A stretch of DNA of 18,952 bases from the NCBI GenBank assembly GCA_035526435.1, contig DATLCI010000016.1, positions 1 to 18,952 on the forward strand. The letters are read 5' to 3'. The notes beneath the pieces are model-generated. The model was not told the origin of the DNA and ran no database searches. It saw only the letters and a list, made by a program, of their open reading frames with translations. This document shows positions 7,752-14,222 of the stretch, in pieces. Origin of the DNA: DATLCI01 sp035526435. Lineage in GTDB: Bacteria; Acidobacteriota; Terriglobia; Terriglobales; Acidobacteriaceae. The first letter of the stretch is position 1. Every line of letters begins with the position of its first letter. Both the position numbers and the translations under genes were made by a program.

Positions 7752-8747
7752 ATGCCTTCCTCGGTAAAATCCTTCGCCAAGATCAATATCGGGCTCTACA
7801 TCGGACCCCCCGACATGCGAAGTGACGGATTCCACGAGCTTCGCACCGTCTATCAGACGATCGCTCTGCATGACACCATCAAGGTCGAATTCAAGCGCAA
7901 TATGAGTGGTGTTGAGATCCGCTGCAAAGATAAGCGGGTCCCGGAAGATGAGTCCAACACCTGCTCCAAGATGGCGGAGCGCGTGATGAAGGCGTTGAAA
8001 CTCCGCGGACGTGTGGTCATCACCATTGACAAAAAGCTGCCGATCCAAGGCGGGCTGGGCGCGGCCAGCGCCAATGCCGTCGCCACGCTGATCGCCATGG
8101 AACGTGAAGTCAAAAAGCGCGTGGGATCCGACGAACGCCTGCGCATCTGTGCGGAAGTCGGCTCCGATGTGCCGCTATTCCTCTTGGGCGGCGCCATTCT
8201 CGGACTCGGCCGTGGTGAAAGCGTCTACCCCATGCCTGACCTGCCGGAGTTGGACGTCGTGCTCGCCACACCGGATGTGGGCGTATCCACGCCCAAGGCC
8301 TTTGCCGCTTGGGATGGCCTGTTTGCAGCCGGTTCGAATGGCTCGCAGATGACAAAATCCAGTCAATCCGATACACTAAACAAGTTCAGTCAGCGTGTGT
8401 ACGAGTGGCTGGACAGGTATTGTTGTTCCCCAGTATCCGGTGTTTCCACCAGGGGTGGAAACCGGGCCGAGCCACTGCTTCTCGACCTTGTCCGTACCGG
8501 GATTGAAAATGACTTCGAACGCGTTGTCTTTCCTCAATTCCCAGAATTACGTGACGTGAAGCGTGTGCTTGAGCATGCCGGCGCGAAGTATGCGTCGCTG
8601 TCGGGTTCCGGTTCCACGGTGTATGGGCTCTTCGCCGATAAGGCGGGGGCCGCGCAGGCTGTCGCCGAGTTGGCGTCCAAAGGCATCCCGGCGGTAGCGA
8701 CCACGACTTTGCCCCGAACGAAGTATTGGCAGCAAATGTTGAGTTGA
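7752..8747 (+). CDS. ispE: 4-diphosphocytidyl-2-C-methyl-D-erythritol kinase
   Basis: IspE is a cytoplasmic GHMP kinase that phosphorylates CDP-ME in the non-mevalonate (MEP) isoprenoid pathway. The N-terminus has SFAKINIGLY with K10 and N12, then RSDGFHELRTVYQ, the family's substrate-binding segment. The ATP loop is P97-x-x-GGLGAASANA (residues 97-109). D139 in EVGSDVPLFLLGG is the catalytic base, followed by GRGE. The C-terminal GHMP motif is SLSGSGSTVYGLF. At 331 residues it is longer than the usual 280-300; the excess lies mainly around residues 190-240, between the AFAAWD segment and NDFE. The ATG at 7752 is the only sensible start but lacks a Shine-Dalgarno. The stop is only 10 nt before tRNA-Gln, so the two may be co-transcribed. 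Confidence 0.95.
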   Translation: MPSSVKSFAKINIGLYIGPPDMRSDGFHELRTVYQTIALHDTIKVEFKRNMSGVEIRCKDKRVPEDESNTCSKMAERVMKALKLRGRVVITIDKKLPIQGGLGAASANAVATLIAMEREVKKRVGSDERLRICAEVGSDVPLFLLGGAILGLGRGESVYPMPDLPELDVVLATPDVGVSTPKAFAAWDGLFAAGSNGSQMTKSSQSDTLNKFSQRVYEWLDRYCCSPVSGVSTRGGNRAEPLLLDLVRTGIENDFERVVFPQFPELRDVKRVLEHAGAKYASLSGSGSTVYGLFADKAGAAQAVAELASKGIPAVATTTLPRTKYWQQMLS

Positions 8748-8757
8748 TCCAGGGTTT

Positions 8758-8831
8758 TGGGCGATCGACTAATGGTAGGTCAAGTGCCTTTGACGCACTT
8801 TGTCTAGGTTCGAATCCTAGTCGCCCAGCCA
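8758..8831 (+). tRNA. tRNA-Gln (anticodon TTG)
   Basis: A full cloverleaf can be folded by hand. The acceptor stem is TGGGCGA/TCGCCCA with discriminator G and an encoded CCA (8829-8831). The D stem is GAC/GTC. The anticodon stem is AGTGC/GCACT with loop CTTTGAC, giving anticodon TTG at 8790-8792. The T stem is CTAGG/CCTAG with loop TTCGAAT. The weak U1-A72 pair and G73 agree with glutamine identity. It lies between ispE and prs. Confidence 0.97.
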
Positions 8832-8874
8832 AAGTTGATTGAGTGAAGCAAGGGACGAGTAGGTGCAGTCGCTT

Positions 8875-8903
8875 TTGAAGATGGAGTCGGAGAGCGAGAA
8901 AAT
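8875..8903 (+). promoter_or_regulatory. Candidate promoter for the prs-rplI gene run
   Basis: TTGAAG (8875-8880) and GAAAAT (8898-8903) are separated by 17 nt, the optimal spacing, and each matches consensus at four of six positions. They lie 96 nt before the chosen prs start. This is the best promoter-like pair in the tRNA-prs gap; read-through from ispE and the tRNA is also possible. Confidence 0.33.
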
Positions 8904-8914
8904 GGTGAGGAGTC

Positions 8915-8950
8915 TTCAATTACCAGATTACTCAATCACCCGATTACCAA
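8915..8950 (+). repeat. Short degenerate ATTAC/CAAT repeats before prs
   Basis: An A+T-rich stretch carries three ATTAC copies (in ATTACCAG, ATTACTCA and ATTACCAA) alternating with CAAT-type words. In addition, ACTCAATCA at 8930-8938 is the exact complement of TGATTGAGT at 8836-8844, so the tRNA-prs gap could fold into a large stem with loops. Function is unknown. Confidence 0.35.
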
Positions 8951-8998
8951 ATGTTTTCACCCACGCTGTTCAAAAAAAGGCTCGGCAGGGAGATCACC

Positions 8999-10042
8999 AT
9001 GGCGACGACGGCGACCGATAAAGTGCAGAAACCTGAGGAACGTGACCCTAAAGGCGGACCAGAGGCGCAAGCCAAGCCGCATAAGCCGCAGCGGGGCCGG
9101 CAGGACGACAAGTTGAAGATCTTTTGCGGCACGGCCAACGAGCCGTTGACTGACGAGATCTGCCAGTTCCTAGGGGTGCACCGCGGACAAGCGCATTTAC
9201 AGCGCTTCTCTGATGGCGAAGTTTATCTCCAGATATTGGAGAATGTGCGCGGCGCGGATGTTTTTGTGGTGCAGCCCACCTGTGATCCGGTGGATCAGCA
9301 CTTGATGGAATTGCTGCTGATGATCGATGCGCTGAAACGCGCATCGGCAAGACGTATCACCACCGTCGTGCCGTATTTCGGTTACGCCCGGCAGGATCGC
9401 AAGGACAAGCCGCGCGTGCCCATCAGCGCCAAGTTAGTTGCCGATCTGTTGACCACGGCGGGTGCGCATAGGGCTTTAGTGGTGGATCTGCATGCGCCGC
9501 AGATCCAGGGGTACTTCAACATCCCGGTAGACCATCTGTTCGCGTCACCGGTGCTGGTGGATTACTTCCGCAAGATGGCACTGCCGAATCTGACGGTCGT
9601 ATCGCCGGATGCAGGCGGCGTGGAACGCGCCCGGTTTGTAGCCAAGAAGATGGATGCGGCACTGGCCATCGTGGATAAACGCCGCACGGATTTGAACGTA
9701 GCCGAAGTCATGCACGTCATCGGCGATGTGGAAGGGCGAAACTGCTTGATCATCGATGACATCATCGATACGGCAGGCACGCTGGTAAAGACCGCGGAAG
9801 CTTTGCGGAATGCGGGTGCGGAAAAAGTCTTTGCCTGCGCATCGCATGCGGTTTTAAGCGGGCCGGCCATCGAGCGTATCTCGAAGTCGGTGCTGGAGCA
9901 GGTGGTGCTCACCAATACCATCCCGGCCAAGCCGGAGACATTGAGGGAACCGAAGATCAAAGTACTGTCGATCGCGGGGCTGGTGGCCAGGGCCATCCAG
10001 TCGATCCACGAAGAAACCTCGGTCAGCACGCTGTTCCTGTAA
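8999..10042 (+). CDS. prs: Ribose-phosphate pyrophosphokinase (PRPP synthase)
   Basis: Prs makes phosphoribosyl pyrophosphate from ribose 5-phosphate and ATP, for nucleotide, His, Trp and NAD synthesis. The core begins near residue 38 (KLKIFCGTANEPL). It shows RFSDGEVYLQI, the flexible catalytic loop PYFGYARQDRKDKPRVPIS, VDLHAPQIQGYF, the ribose-5-phosphate region SPDAGGVERAR and the PRPP-binding loop DDIIDTAGT. The ATG at 8999 is preferred because AGGGAG (8987-8992) lies 6 nt upstream; an in-frame ATG at 8951 has no such signal. From this start the protein has 347 residues, longer than the usual 310-320. The excess is a charged, Lys/Pro/Gln-rich N-terminal extension of about 37 residues, probably disordered. 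It leads a same-strand run through rplI. Confidence 0.95.
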   Translation: MATTATDKVQKPEERDPKGGPEAQAKPHKPQRGRQDDKLKIFCGTANEPLTDEICQFLGVHRGQAHLQRFSDGEVYLQILENVRGADVFVVQPTCDPVDQHLMELLLMIDALKRASARRITTVVPYFGYARQDRKDKPRVPISAKLVADLLTTAGAHRALVVDLHAPQIQGYFNIPVDHLFASPVLVDYFRKMALPNLTVVSPDAGGVERARFVAKKMDAALAIVDKRRTDLNVAEVMHVIGDVEGRNCLIIDDIIDTAGTLVKTAEALRNAGAEKVFACASHAVLSGPAIERISKSVLEQVVLTNTIPAKPETLREPKIKVLSIAGLVARAIQSIHEETSVSTLFL

Positions 10043-10086
10043 AGGATTTTAGATCCAAGAATTGTTCGTAAAGGAAAACTGGACCA

Positions 10087-10779
10087 ATGATCACCAATGA
10101 GATTGTAGAAGCGCAGCAGCGGGTCGCGGAATCGCGCGGCAAGAATGAAGCGCGTCGCGTGCGCGTGACCGGCAAGATCCCCGCCGTGGTTTACGGCGCC
10201 AAGAAAGATGCCGTCGCCGTCACCGTGGATCCCAAGCAGATCACCAAGATCCTCCACTCCGATTCCGGTCACAACACCATCTTCGACCTGCAGATCGAAA
10301 AGGGCGGCAAAGAAAAGGTCATGATCGTGGACTGGCAATACGACCCCATCAAGAGCAACTTGCTCCACATCGACCTCAAGCGCATCGATATGGCCAAGAC
10401 GATCAAGGTCAGCGTGCCCATCTCGCTCGTGGGCGAGGCTGCCGGCGTGAAACAGCAAGGCGGAATTCTCGACCAGGTGCTCCGCGAAGTCGAGATCGAG
10501 TGCCTCCCGGCTGACATTCCAAGCCACATTGACGTGGATATCAGCGAACTTGTCTTCGGCCAGGTCATCCGCGTGTCAGACCTGCCGCATAGCGGCAGTA
10601 TCAAGTTCCTTACCGATGAAGAACAGGCAGTGGCGCACATCACTACCGTGAAGGAAGAGGTAGTGGCCACGCCGGATGCAGCCGCAGTCGATGCAGCGGC
10701 AGCGCCGGCGGAGCCGGAAGTCATCAAGAAGGGCAAGCAGGATGAAGATGTGCCTGCGGCCGAGGCCGGCAAGAAGTAA
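10087..10779 (+). CDS. rplY: 50S ribosomal protein L25, long CTC/TL5 form
   Basis: This is a 230-residue CTC-type L25, which binds 5S rRNA in the large subunit. The N-terminal L25 domain covers about 1-95, with the family pattern GKNEARRVRVTGKIPAVVYG and DWQYDPIKSNLLHIDL. The C-terminal TL5/CTC domain covers about 100-190 (VSVPISLVGEAAGVKQQGG ... IPSHIDVDIS ... GQVIRVSDL). From about 192 a low-complexity Ala/Pro/Glu tail ends in EAGKK. AAGGA at 10071-10075 lies 11 nt before the ATG. It follows prs after 44 nt, and the pth GTG starts 2 nt after its stop, so translation of the two is probably coupled. The rplY-pth pair is a common bacterial arrangement. Confidence 0.95.
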   Translation: MITNEIVEAQQRVAESRGKNEARRVRVTGKIPAVVYGAKKDAVAVTVDPKQITKILHSDSGHNTIFDLQIEKGGKEKVMIVDWQYDPIKSNLLHIDLKRIDMAKTIKVSVPISLVGEAAGVKQQGGILDQVLREVEIECLPADIPSHIDVDISELVFGQVIRVSDLPHSGSIKFLTDEEQAVAHITTVKEEVVATPDAAAVDAAAAPAEPEVIKKGKQDEDVPAAEAGKK

Positions 10780-10781
10780 GC

Positions 10782-11372
10782 GTGAAGCTGATCGTTGGAC
10801 TGGGCAATCCGGGGGCGGAGTACGAGTTAACGCCGCATAACATGGGGTTCCTGGTCATCGACCAGATCGCGGCCGATTGCAAGGTGGAAGTGGTCAACCG
10901 CCATTGTCGGGCGCTCACGGCCCGGGCGAACTTCGGCGGACAAGACGTCCTGCTGGTGAAGCCTGAGACCTTCATGAACCTGAGCGGCGTTTCCGTTCGG
11001 GCGCTGGTAGAAAAGTATGCCGAGGGATTTGAGTTAAGCAAAGACCTCATTGTGGTGTACGACGAGCTCGATTTTCCGCTCGGTACCATCCGCATCAGGG
11101 AGCGGGGCAGCTCCGCGGGGCATAACGGAGTGCAGTCGATAATAAGCAGCCTGGGAACGGACGAGTTCCTGCGGGTGCGGATCGGCATCGCGCCGGAGCA
11201 TCCGGTGAATGACGGCGCCAAGTATGTGTTGGCCCCGTGGAAGAAAAAGGATCTTCCGGTCGTAGGCGAAGTGATCGACCGGGCGGAAGCGGCCGTAAAG
11301 GCGATCTTGGAAGACGGCGTTGCGGCGGCGATGAATCAAGTGAATCGCCGGGTTGACGGCGAAAAAGTTTAG
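10782..11372 (+). CDS. pth: Peptidyl-tRNA hydrolase
   Basis: Pth releases tRNA from peptidyl-tRNA that has dropped off ribosomes. The 196-residue length is normal. The sequence opens MKLIVGLGNPGAEYELTPHNMGF with N9 and the catalytic H19. It continues with KPETFMNLSG (N66), VVYDELDFPLG (D94, which positions the histidine) and SSAGHNG (H114, N115), all in the expected order. The start is GTG, 2 nt after the rplY stop codon; no separate strong Shine-Dalgarno is seen, which points to translational coupling. The stop lies 18 nt before rpsF, and a small hairpin (11345-11362) covers its last codons. Confidence 0.96.
   Translation: MKLIVGLGNPGAEYELTPHNMGFLVIDQIAADCKVEVVNRHCRALTARANFGGQDVLLVKPETFMNLSGVSVRALVEKYAEGFELSKDLIVVYDELDFPLGTIRIRERGSSAGHNGVQSIISSLGTDEFLRVRIGIAPEHPVNDGAKYVLAPWKKKDLPVVGEVIDRAEAAVKAILEDGVAAAMNQVNRRVDGEKV
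11345..11362 (+). promoter_or_regulatory. Hairpin at end of pth, upstream of rpsF
   Basis: TCGCCG (11345-11350) pairs perfectly with CGGCGA (11357-11362) across a 6-nt loop, ending 28 nt before the rpsF ATG. S6 and S18 regulate their own operon in many bacteria by binding a leader hairpin with a CCG element. This hairpin contains CCG and is in the right place, but the published motif has a bulge that I cannot confirm. Confidence 0.25.
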
Positions 11373-11390
11373 GAAGTTTGGAGAAAAAGC

Positions 11391-11837
11391 ATGCAGCGTA
11401 TCTATGAAGTGATGTTCATCATCCGGCCCGATATGGCGGATGAAGATGTAGACAAATTAGTCGCAACCCTCGAGTCCAACGCGAAGGCTGCGGGCGCCGA
11501 AGTGAAGAACACGGAAAAGATGGGCAAGCGCCGCTTGGCCTATCTCGTTCGCGGATTTAATGACGGCATGTACGTGTTGATGACTCTCGTGACCGACGGC
11601 AAGGCGATCCATGAAGTCGAGCGCCGCCTGCGCGTCAGTGAGCCGGTGATCAAATTCATTACCGTCCGCGTGGACGAATCGCAGAAGCGCGTGGACAAGC
11701 TGGCCAAGCTTCGCGCGGGCAAGGTAAAGCGCAGCACCGTGGAAGCGGCTGCCGCCGCGCAGGCGCAGATGCAGGCCCAGGCGCAAGCCCAGGCCACCCC
11801 GGCTGAGACCGCTCCGGAGACTCCGGCAGGCGCATAA
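11391..11837 (+). CDS. rpsF: 30S ribosomal protein S6 with Ala/Gln-rich tail
   Basis: S6 binds 16S rRNA together with S18 in the platform of the small subunit. Residues 1-100 are a normal S6 domain: RIYEVMFIIRPDM, KMGKRRLAYLVRGFNDGMYVLM and EVERRLRVSEPVIKFITVRVDE. The total is 148 residues. Beyond residue 100, a basic stretch (KRVDKLAKLRAGKVKR) leads into an Ala/Gln repeat (QAQMQAQAQAQA) and a Pro/Glu/Thr end. GGAG at 11380-11383 lies 7 nt before the ATG. It is followed by rpsR after 60 nt; in many bacteria ssb lies between these two genes but it is absent here. Confidence 0.96.
   Translation: MQRIYEVMFIIRPDMADEDVDKLVATLESNAKAAGAEVKNTEKMGKRRLAYLVRGFNDGMYVLMTLVTDGKAIHEVERRLRVSEPVIKFITVRVDESQKRVDKLAKLRAGKVKRSTVEAAAAAQAQMQAQAQAQATPAETAPETPAGA
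11760..11796 (+). repeat. CAGGC-type microrepeat encoding (Ala-Gln)n in the S6 tail
   Basis: About six imperfect GCxCAG/CAGGCx units encode the alternating Gln-Ala tail of S6. Synonymous differences between units suggest the protein repeat, more than the DNA, is retained. Slippage could vary its length between strains. Confidence 0.55.
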
Positions 11838-11897
11838 ACATTTTTCCGGGCGCGCATAGCGTTCGCTTGAGATCAGTACAGAGAAACGAGGAAAATC

Positions 11898-12320
11898 ATG
11901 GCTGACGAAGTTAAGACTGGTGAAACGACGAACGCGGCGCCTACATCCACGCCCGCATCCACGTCGACCCCGCACACGGGCAGCACGGGTGCCTATCAGC
12001 GCCCGGCTTATGGCGCACGCCGCGAAGGCAGCAGCGGACCGCGTCCGGGTGGAGCTCGTCCCGGCGGAGCTGGCCGCGAAGGCGGTGGTCCCGGCGGACG
12101 AAAGTTCTTCCGGCGCAAGAAGGTTTGCAAGTTCTGCGTCGAGAAGATCGACGCCATCAACTATAAGGACGTTCGCCTGCTCTCGCAGTTCGTCGCGGAG
12201 AAGGGCAAGATCGTTCCCCGCCGTTTGACCGGCGTCTGCACTCCGCATCAACGGCGCGTGTCGGCGGCCATCAAGCAGGCTCGTAACATCGCCTTACTGC
12301 CGTTCGCGGCTCGCGGCTAG
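11898..12320 (+). CDS. rpsR: 30S ribosomal protein S18 with long N-terminal extension, zinc-binding form
   Basis: S18 pairs with S6 in the 30S platform. Only residues about 68-140 form the S18 domain (KFFRRKKVCKFCVEK ... INYKDVRLLSQFVAEKGKIVPRRLTG ... HQRRVSAAIKQARNIALLPF). It keeps a complete metal-binding set, C77-x2-C80 and C114-x2-H117, so it is the zinc ('C+') form. Residues 1-67 are a low-complexity segment, first Thr/Ser/Pro-rich and then Gly/Arg-rich like an RGG region, absent from typical 75-90-residue S18 proteins. The start is supported by GAGGA about 5 nt before the ATG at 11898, so the extension is probably translated. rplI follows. Confidence 0.95.
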   Translation: MADEVKTGETTNAAPTSTPASTSTPHTGSTGAYQRPAYGARREGSSGPRPGGARPGGAGREGGGPGGRKFFRRKKVCKFCVEKIDAINYKDVRLLSQFVAEKGKIVPRRLTGVCTPHQRRVSAAIKQARNIALLPFAARG

Positions 12321-12374
12321 TCGCCACGCAGCATTGCCGCAAGGCGTGCACATTTTGAGATTAGGAGCATGACC

Positions 12375-12830
12375 ATGGAAGTCATCCTGAAGGAAGACGT
12401 AGAAAAATTGGGCAGCCGCGGTGACGTGGTGAAAGTGGCGGAAGGGTACGGACGCAATTTCCTGCTGCCGCGCCGTCTCGCCATTGAAGCCACCAAAGCC
12501 AATAAGACCGTCATTGAGCAGATGAAGGCCTCGGCCGTTCGAAAGTCTGCGACGGAAAAAACGCAGGCCGAAGAACTGGCCAAGCAGTTCGACGCTGTCG
12601 GCGTGGAATTCACCCGCAAGGTCGGCGAGAAGGACCATCTGTTCGGTTCCGTCACTTCAGCCGATATCGCTGATGCGCTTGCCGCCAAAGGTTTCGAAGT
12701 CGACCGCCGCAAGATCCAGTTGGCCGAGCCCTTGAAGAGCCTGGGTGAGTACACCATTCCCATCAAGCTGCACCGCGAGGTCACCGCTCACTTCAAGGTG
12801 ACCGTGAACAAAGAGCAGGGTGCAGAGTAG
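12375..12830 (+). CDS. rplI: 50S ribosomal protein L9
   Basis: L9 binds 23S rRNA near the base of the L1 stalk and helps hold reading frame. The first 50 residues give the family signature MEVILKEDVEKLGSRGDVVKVAEGYGRNFLLPRRLA. A long linking helix follows, then the C-terminal domain (GVEFTRKVGEKDHLFGSVTSADIADAL). The length is 151 residues, normal for L9. The ATG at 12375 is chosen over one two codons upstream (12369) because AGGAG (12363-12367) is 7 nt from it but only 1 nt from the other, and because L9 proteins begin MEVIL or MQVIL. It ends the ribosomal gene run and is followed by a hairpin. Confidence 0.96.
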   Translation: MEVILKEDVEKLGSRGDVVKVAEGYGRNFLLPRRLAIEATKANKTVIEQMKASAVRKSATEKTQAEELAKQFDAVGVEFTRKVGEKDHLFGSVTSADIADALAAKGFEVDRRKIQLAEPLKSLGEYTIPIKLHREVTAHFKVTVNKEQGAE

Positions 12831-12846
12831 TTTTTGCGATTAAACC

Positions 12847-12871
12847 AAGGCCGTCCGCAAGGTCGGCCTTT
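12847..12871. terminator. Hairpin between convergent rplI and the minus-strand gene
   Basis: AAGGCCG (12847-12853) pairs with CGGCCTT (12864-12870). Inside it, CC pairs with GG around a GCAA (GNRA) tetraloop, separated by one T-T mismatch. The T tract after it is short on the plus strand, and the minus side has GGTTT. It lies between two converging genes and may act in both directions. Confidence 0.6.
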
Positions 12872-12876
12872 CCATT

Positions 12877-13296
12877 TCACGCCGCTTCCGTCTCTAGCGT
12901 GCCGTCGGTCCGCAGCAGCCGCCCGCCGAGTGAAGTCAGCATCTCCCGGGCATTCGCTTCCTGGCCGGCCGCAACTTGGACGCTGACCACCGCGGCATGA
13001 TCGCGCAGCTTGCGCAGGTCCCGTTCATAAGCTTCCAGAGCTCTATTGGCATCGCCGTCGGCTCGCCTGTCTTGGCCAAGTTCGCTCCCGGAATCCATAA
13101 AGCCGGTCGCCCGATAAGTTTTCAGGTCGTTCGCCGGGGAGAGGACAGAGTCGTCGGCCACGACCAGGGCCAGTTGTTCTCCGAGAAAGCCTCCTTGCAG
13201 CATGGTCTCTATCGCGGTGCGGGCGGTTTGAATATCACGAAACAGTGCTAGGACGGGTCTGGAGGAGACCTCTGGGGCTTTGTCGAAATCTGGCAT
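12877..13296 (-). CDS. Small protein resembling YflT general-stress domain
   Basis: The protein has 139 residues and no signal peptide or membrane segment. Near residue 13 it has RPVLALFRDIQTARTAIETM, then GGFLGEQLALVVADDS, and near the end AAVVSVQVAAG, EANAREML and SLGGRLL. This is the beta-alpha-beta pattern of the YflT / '17 kDa general stress' domain (PF11181), in which a 'VxALFxDxxxAExAVxxLxxxGF' strand-helix unit is followed by a second one. The match is by pattern only. Its function is unknown; related domains occur in stress-induced proteins. The ATG at 13296 is chosen because GGAGG (complement of 13306-13310) lies 9 nt upstream; the same frame is open to 13371. It is convergent with rplI and divergent from the sigma-factor gene. 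Confidence 0.7.
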   Translation of the reverse strand: MPDFDKAPEVSSRPVLALFRDIQTARTAIETMLQGGFLGEQLALVVADDSVLSPANDLKTYRATGFMDSGSELGQDRRADGDANRALEAYERDLRKLRDHAAVVSVQVAAGQEANAREMLTSLGGRLLRTDGTLETEAA

Positions 13297-13425
13297 GGGG
13301 TCTGGCCTCCAGCTGTTCGATGCCGCAAGCTTCGCTCCGGGATATCCATCCATACATCCCACCGCACTCATGATCCGGCCCGGCTAGGGCGGAGCGTGAG
13401 GCAAGGCAATCCGCATGCCAATCGC

Positions 13426-13431
13426 TATAAT
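13426..13431 (+). promoter_or_regulatory. TATAAT -10 box for the sigma-factor operon
   Basis: A perfect TATAAT lies in the divergent gap, 64 nt before the chosen sigma-factor start. The -35 position has only a weak match (AAGGCA at 13403-13408 with 17 nt spacing). The site suggests housekeeping-sigma transcription. No clear GGAAC/CGTC-type ECF autoregulatory promoter was found nearby. Confidence 0.55.
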
Positions 13432-13495
13432 GCCTGCTTACGAAACCACTTGGAAAGCGTCTATCTGACTGGAAGTGAAGCAGAGGACACGACCA

Positions 13496-14203
13496 GTGAA
13501 GTCAGGTGTAGCTGCAGCGAGAATAAACGCATTTGGCGCACCGGCCCCGGGTGTAAACCCAAGCGGTAAAACAAGTTATAACCAGCCTACCCAGAACAGG
13601 CCGGGAATGATCACTACACCACTGAGCCGCGTAGACGATACCGACCTTATCCGTCAGGCCCAAGCGGGAGACCGCGCGGCCTTTGAGGCTCTGGTGCGCC
13701 AGTACGACCAGGCCGTATTGCGGCTAGCTTTGCACCTCACCGGCAGCGAGGCTGACGCCCAAGACATTTACCAAGAGGCCTTCCTGAAGGCCTACCGGCA
13801 TGTCGGGAATTTTCGCTTTGAGTGTTCGTTTTATACCTGGATCTACCGGATCGTCACGAATCTCTGCCTTGACCATCTGCGGCGCCGGCAGACCCGCAAA
13901 GAGGATTCGGCGATCAATACCGATTCCGAAGGCGAAGAGTACAGCTTGCTGGACAACGTGGCTGACGTCCGGTCCGGAGCGAACCCGGAACGCGATCTGA
14001 TGCGCCGGGAACTTGGCGGCAAGATTGCCAAGGCGCTAACCAAGCTTACGCCGCGCGAGCGGATGGTATTTGAGTTGAAGCACTACCAGGGATTGAAGCT
14101 CCGGACCATTGGTGAGATGTTGAACACCACGGAAGAGACCGCCAAGAACACGCTCTTCCGTGCCACCCAGAAATTACGCGGCGCATTGTCGCCGATGCGG
14201 TGA
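13496..14203 (+). CDS. RNA polymerase ECF (sigma-70 family) sigma factor, RpoE-like
   Basis: The protein has sigma region 2 at about residues 47-120 (DLIRQAQAGDRAAFEALVRQY, then DAQDIYQEAFLKAYRHV and FYTWIYRIVTNLCLDHLRR). Region 4 lies at about 180-230 (LTPRERMVFELKHYQGL and IGEMLNTTEETAKNTLFRATQKLR). Region 3 is missing, so it is an ECF factor. The start is uncertain. GTG at 13496 has AGAGGA 8 nt upstream and gives 235 residues, including an unusual 38-residue Gly/Pro/Asn-rich extension. ATG at 13607 gives a more typical 198 residues but has a weaker binding site. GTG at 13475 is also open. A zinc-finger anti-sigma gene starts 19 nt downstream, the standard sigma/anti-sigma layout. It probably directs an envelope-stress regulon. 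Confidence 0.93.
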   Translation: MKSGVAAARINAFGAPAPGVNPSGKTSYNQPTQNRPGMITTPLSRVDDTDLIRQAQAGDRAAFEALVRQYDQAVLRLALHLTGSEADAQDIYQEAFLKAYRHVGNFRFECSFYTWIYRIVTNLCLDHLRRRQTRKEDSAINTDSEGEEYSLLDNVADVRSGANPERDLMRRELGGKIAKALTKLTPRERMVFELKHYQGLKLRTIGEMLNTTEETAKNTLFRATQKLRGALSPMR

Positions 14204-14222
14204 GGTTGGAAGGATAGATCTT

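Noticed and set aside
8758..8831. tRNA-Gln 3' end as an integration (att) site
   Set aside because: No second copy of the tRNA end and no integrase or mobile genes are present in the window.
11457..12251. Open frame of 264 codons on the minus strand across rpsF and rpsR
   Set aside because: It is antisense to two ribosomal protein genes, and its Arg/Gly/Ala-rich sequence mirrors their low-complexity tails.
13441..13475. Possible ECF-type promoter (GGAA ... CGTCT) upstream of the sigma-factor gene
   Set aside because: GGAA and CGTCT lie only a few bases apart near 13452-13461, not the roughly 16 nt spacing required, so autoregulation from this site is unsupported.
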